Shown here: in pieces, positions 4,360-7,071 of the stretch
Layout of the letters: every line of letters starts with the position of its first letter
How positions within the stretch are numbered: position 1 is the first letter of the stretch
Source of the DNA: Bacillota bacterium
GTDB lineage: Bacteria > Armatimonadota > Hebobacteria > Hebobacterales > Hebobacteraceae
Assembly (NCBI GenBank): GCA_030597345.1
Contig: JAUVSA010000110.1
Coordinates: forward strand, 1-7,071
Direction of reading: 5' to 3'
Length of the DNA stretch: 7,071 nt
The notes under the pieces: model-generated
Seen by the model: only the letters and a program-made list of their open reading frames with translations
The model's database searches: none
Told to the model about the DNA's origin: nothing
Made by a program: the position numbers and the translations under genes

Positions 4360-5028
4360 ATGGCCCGGGATATTCCAAACTCATCTGCGGCGCGCGCGTA
4401 CGGACGGGCGAAAGCAGCCCTATCGAGTCGCGCTCTCTTCGTCTGGGCGCTTCTCGCACTTGCGCTGGTGATGGTATTCCTGATAGATGGCGTGGTGATG
4501 GAGGCCGTCAGACCGCTCCACCACTCACCGTTCGCGGAGGCCATCAACCACTCGATCCGCTGGCTGGGCACTGGCTATCTGCAGGTGGGAGCAATCCTGC
4601 TCGTGATCGCGGGGAGCGCTCTGCTCCGCCTCCCGACAGTTCGTACCGGCGCTATGATGCTAGCATCGTTCGTGCTCTCAGGGGCCGCCGCGCTTGCCCT
4701 CAAGGTGCTGGTCCATCGCCCCCGGCCCTGGACCGACGTATCGGCCGAAGGGTGGCGTGACTACTTCACGAGTAGCAAGCTTCAGTCTTTTCCATCGGGA
4801 GAGAGCACCACGACCTTTGCGCTGGCGTTCGTCTTGGCCTGGTGCTATCCTAAGTGGCGGGTGCCGCTGTTTGTCGTGGCAGCACTGATCGCCGGCGGGC
4901 GCGTCGTCGTAGGGGTGCATTTTCCATCTGACATCTGCGCGGGTGCGATCCTGGGTATCGGCGTCGGACACCTGGTCGCGCGGCGCGCATGCCGGGGACA
5001 GGGGCAAGGGACAACCGTTGCGAGGTAG
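4360..5028 (+). CDS. PAP2-family membrane phosphatase with atypical motif 2
   Basis: This is a type 2 phosphatidic acid phosphatase-like integral membrane protein of 222 residues. Such enzymes remove phosphate from lipid phosphates or undecaprenyl diphosphate outside the membrane. Hydrophobic segments lie at about 25-48, 73-90, 96-116, 150-163, 167-180 and 191-207. Motif 1 is K115-x6-R122-P123. Motif 2 reads F144-P-S-G-E148, where the usual PSGH histidine is glutamate. Motif 3 keeps R181, H187 and D191, but the serine before the arginine is glycine. The motif 3 nucleophile is therefore present while the presumed acid is changed. The ATG at 4360 lacks a ribosome binding site and lies about nine bases after the predicted transcription start. 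A glycosyltransferase gene follows after 12 bases, suggesting lipid-carrier recycling. The substrate cannot be told from sequence. Confidence 0.88.
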   Translation: MARDIPNSSAARAYGRAKAALSSRALFVWALLALALVMVFLIDGVVMEAVRPLHHSPFAEAINHSIRWLGTGYLQVGAILLVIAGSALLRLPTVRTGAMMLASFVLSGAAALALKVLVHRPRPWTDVSAEGWRDYFTSSKLQSFPSGESTTTFALAFVLAWCYPKWRVPLFVVAALIAGGRVVVGVHFPSDICAGAILGIGVGHLVARRACRGQGQGTTVAR

Positions 5029-5040
5029 AAAGTCCCACGT

Positions 5041-6702
5041 GTGACGGGAAGCAAGATCGGCCGCGCAATACCGTTCCTGCTGTTGTTCGCGGGCAGTGCT
5101 GTGCTCTTTCTTGGCGGACTCGGCCGCTTGCCGCTGCTTGGGCGCGACGAATCCCTGTACGCGGAAGCGGCGCGGGAGATGTTCGCCAGCGGAGACTGGA
5201 TTACACCCCGCGTAAACGGCGGGCCGTTCTTCGAGAAGCCGCCGCTGTACTACTGGCTCGCGTGGATGAGCTACTCGGCGTTCGGGGTATCCCCGTTTGC
5301 CGCGCGCCTACCGGCAGCACTGATGGCGGTCGCCACCGTGGTGCTCACTGCAGCGGCCGGAGCGCGGGTGTGGGGCGCGCGGGCTGGACTGCTAGCCGGC
5401 GTCGCGCTGGCAACTTCCCTTCAGATTGCCCTGATTGGCCGCATGGGAATCCTGGACGTGCCTCTGATGTGCCTGAGCACACTTGCCATCCTCGCCTACG
5501 CCCGCTGGCGGACAGCAAGCGGCCGAGCGCTGATCGCGCTGGGGGGTGGCTTCGGTCTCTGTGTCGGCCTCGCGGTGCTGCTGAAGGGAATGGCCGGCTT
5601 CCTGCCAGTTGCCATTGCGACGGTCCACGCGTTGATCTTCCGGCGCTATGGGCCGGAGAGCTTGCCAAGCACCCGCGGGTGGGGGGCCTTCGCGAGAGGT
5701 AGTTCGGTCGTCATCGCTGTCGCGCTCTTTGTCGCTGTCGCGTTGCCATGGTTCTACTTGATGGGGGACCGCCACGGTGAATCGTTCGGATCAACCCTGT
5801 TCCTGCGGGAGCATCTGACGCGCATGGCCGAGCCGATGCAGGGACACGGCGGTCCGTTCTTCTACTATGCGGTCTGCATCGTTGTTTCGTTTTTCCCCTG
5901 GGTCATGTTCCTGCCGCCAGCGCTGGCCTCTCGGAGGGCGGAAACCGAAAGCGAGCGGGCCTTATGGCGCAGCCTGCTCATCGTGTGGTTTCTGGTGGTC
6001 TTGATTCCGTTCTCACTCATCCGGACGAAGCTGCCAGGGTACGTTACCCCGTTGTTTCCGGCGATGGCCATGCTGGTCGGGGTGGAGCTGGATCGTCGGC
6101 TGCGGGCGCCGGGACGGGCGCCGTGGGTCGCGGTGATCGCGGGGGCAGTGGTGCTGGCGGGGCTGACATCGCTCTTGCCTGCGCTGGCAGCGCGCCTGGG
6201 CGAGCGGGTGGAGGCCGCTCACGCGGCGTCCCGGCTCGTCGTTCCGGTGCTGGTATGGATCGCCGGCTACGCTGTCATCGCGCTTGGCGGCGCCTGCGCG
6301 CTGACGGGCCGCGTTCGCGCGGGACTGGGGGCGATCATCGGTGGGCAGCTTGTTGCTGTCGGCGCCGTGTTGCTGGGGATTCTGCCGGTGCTCTCCCCGT
6401 ATCTGGAGGGAGGCAGGGAGTATCGCCTGGCGCAACTTGCCCAACGGGAGCTGCCGCGGAGTCAAGTTGTCCTCTATGACACGCGCCCTGAAGCCGTGGC
6501 GTTCGTTCTGGGCCGACCCGTTCCCGCCTATGGGCGCGATCAATTCGACCAGGCGCTAGCTCACCTGGAAGGAGGGCCGGTAGCTCTGGTAGCTCCGGCG
6601 AAGGCACGGGAGCTCTGGGAGAGCTTGCCGGTGCGACGCGTGTGGCAGGTGGGAGACCGCGTATTGTTGGATGTTCCCAGGGTCCCGGACAAGCCTGGAT
6701 GA
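5041..6702 (+). CDS. ArnT-like membrane glycosyltransferase (PMT_2 superfamily)
   Basis: This 553-residue multispan protein belongs to the GT-C glycosyltransferases related to ArnT and PMT (GT39/GT83), which transfer a sugar from a polyprenyl-phosphate donor to a lipid or protein outside the membrane. The first periplasmic loop carries the family motifs: GRDESLYAEAAREM with acidic D36-E37, then GDWITPRVNGGPFFEKPPL (51-69) leading into YYW. Further marks are L138-D139-V-P, EHLTRMAEP (257-265) with a following H269, and TKLPGYVTPLFPA (329-341) before the last helices. The soluble C-terminal part (about 435-553) looks like the ArnT tail. Start is GTG 5041. The only upstream purine tract, GAGG (5022-5025), lies 15 bases away inside the previous gene's end, so initiation may depend on coupling. 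The sugar and acceptor are unknown, so I do not call it arnT. Confidence 0.88.
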   Translation: MTGSKIGRAIPFLLLFAGSAVLFLGGLGRLPLLGRDESLYAEAAREMFASGDWITPRVNGGPFFEKPPLYYWLAWMSYSAFGVSPFAARLPAALMAVATVVLTAAAGARVWGARAGLLAGVALATSLQIALIGRMGILDVPLMCLSTLAILAYARWRTASGRALIALGGGFGLCVGLAVLLKGMAGFLPVAIATVHALIFRRYGPESLPSTRGWGAFARGSSVVIAVALFVAVALPWFYLMGDRHGESFGSTLFLREHLTRMAEPMQGHGGPFFYYAVCIVVSFFPWVMFLPPALASRRAETESERALWRSLLIVWFLVVLIPFSLIRTKLPGYVTPLFPAMAMLVGVELDRRLRAPGRAPWVAVIAGAVVLAGLTSLLPALAARLGERVEAAHAASRLVVPVLVWIAGYAVIALGGACALTGRVRAGLGAIIGGQLVAVGAVLLGILPVLSPYLEGGREYRLAQLAQRELPRSQVVLYDTRPEAVAFVLGRPVPAYGRDQFDQALAHLEGGPVALVAPAKARELWESLPVRRVWQVGDRVLLDVPRVPDKPG

Positions 6703-6710
6703 TAAATGGA

Positions 6711-6729
6711 CGGCCCAATCGCGGGGCCG
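6711..6729. terminator. Small hairpin between convergent genes
   Basis: CGGCCC (6711-6716) and GGGCCG (6724-6729) form a 6-bp stem with a seven-base loop in the 46-base gap between the glycosyltransferase stop and the end of the opposing HD-GYP gene. It could serve both strands as a weak terminator, but neither side has a T run. Confidence 0.3.
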
Positions 6730-6748
6730 CGCTATACCTGGCTGCGGA

Positions 6749-7071
6749 TCAACTGGCGCCAGTATATGGCGTGGGGGCGCTGGCGGGGAGCACGAGCACG
6801 TCCAGTATTTGTAGCAAGGCGGGGTCGAAGCGGGAGCCGGCGGCTTGGCGGAGCCGGGAGAGGGCGAGTTCGGGGCTGAGCAGGGGGTGGGCGGAGGAGT
6901 GGGTCATTCCCACGTAGGCGTTGGCGAGCGCCAGCAGTCTCGCCCCCAGAGGGACTCTGTTGCGGCTGGTTCCCTGCGGGTAGCCCAGCCCGTCCCAGCG
7001 CTCGTGATGGGCGCGCACGATGCCAGCCGCTGGTTCCAGGAAGTGGATGGGAGAGAGGATGGCGGCTCCGA
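6749..7071 (-). CDS. HD-GYP domain protein, C-terminal part, 5'-truncated by the window edge
   Basis: HD-GYP proteins are metal-dependent phosphodiesterases that break down cyclic di-GMP. The visible part contains the diagnostic block HHERWDGLGYPQG, preceded in frame by PIHFLEPAAGIVRA, so the frame continues to the right edge. The GTG at 7018 is an internal valine codon, not a start. After GYP the sequence continues RVPLGARLLALANAYVGM, where active family members usually have ADxxDA. Both aspartates are replaced, by N and V, and the first normally binds metal. FDPALLQILDVLVL gives the expected terminal helix, followed by a short tail. The HD pair and any sensor domain lie outside the window. 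The gene converges on the glycosyltransferase. Activity is doubtful, but the family call is firm. Confidence 0.85.
   Translation of the reverse strand, partial: GAAILSPIHFLEPAAGIVRAHHERWDGLGYPQGTSRNRVPLGARLLALANAYVGMTHSSAHPLLSPELALSRLRQAAGSRFDPALLQILDVLVLPASAPTPYTGAS

Noticed and set aside
5964..6479. Alternative + strand open frame inside the glycosyltransferase gene
   Set aside because: It is a shifted shadow of a continuous, family-matching membrane protein, with Gly/Arg/Ala-rich noise composition.

Overview
The window is 7,071 bases of high-GC bacterial chromosome. It has GTG starts, G/C-rich third codon positions and tightly packed genes. Its core is a conserved translation/transcription block on the + strand: rpmG (L33), tRNA-Trp, secE, nusG, rplK (L11), rplA (L1), an L10 leader RNA, rplJ (L10) and rplL (L7/L12). 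Nothing fixes the phylum. The tRNA-Trp/secE order, the HD-GYP protein and the GC-rich codon use would suit an uncultured Armatimonadota- or Chloroflexota-type lineage, but that is a weak inference.

Layout: (1) 1-399 holds a stand-alone response-regulator receiver domain whose frame runs open off the left edge. (2) 400-565 holds a small hairpin, a near-consensus sigma-70 promoter and a leader of about 94 nt. (3) 566-2888 runs rpmG, tRNA-Trp, secE, nusG, rplK, rplA with short gaps, probably one transcription unit. (4) 2889-3058 is a structured leader with the L10-binding core, a spacer hairpin and a terminator-like hairpin capped by UUCG, followed by an excellent ribosome binding site. (5) 3059-4040 holds rplJ and rplL, closed by a perfect 12-bp hairpin. 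The rpoB-rpoC genes that commonly follow rplL are absent. (6) 4097-4359 has no convincing gene and ends in a TATAAT promoter. (7) 4360-6702 holds a PAP2-family membrane phosphatase and an ArnT-like (PMT_2) membrane glycosyltransferase, probably co-transcribed. (8) 6703-7071 holds the C-terminal part of a convergent HD-GYP protein, cut by the right edge.

How the genes work together: the central block supplies ribosomal stalk proteins (L10, L7/L12, L11, L1), the L33 subunit protein, the SecE translocase subunit and NusG. The leader suggests that L10, or the L10-L12 complex, limits its own synthesis by premature termination. The PAP2/glycosyltransferase pair fits envelope glycan modification using a polyprenyl-phosphate sugar donor. 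The two flanking signalling genes (REC and HD-GYP) have no visible functional link to the ribosomal block.

I see no mobile element, CRISPR array or clearly new multi-gene system. The points most worth checking are a two-residue deletion in the L1 signature, the predicted L10 attenuator, non-canonical active sites in the PAP2 and HD-GYP proteins, and a near-leaderless promoter before the PAP2 gene.
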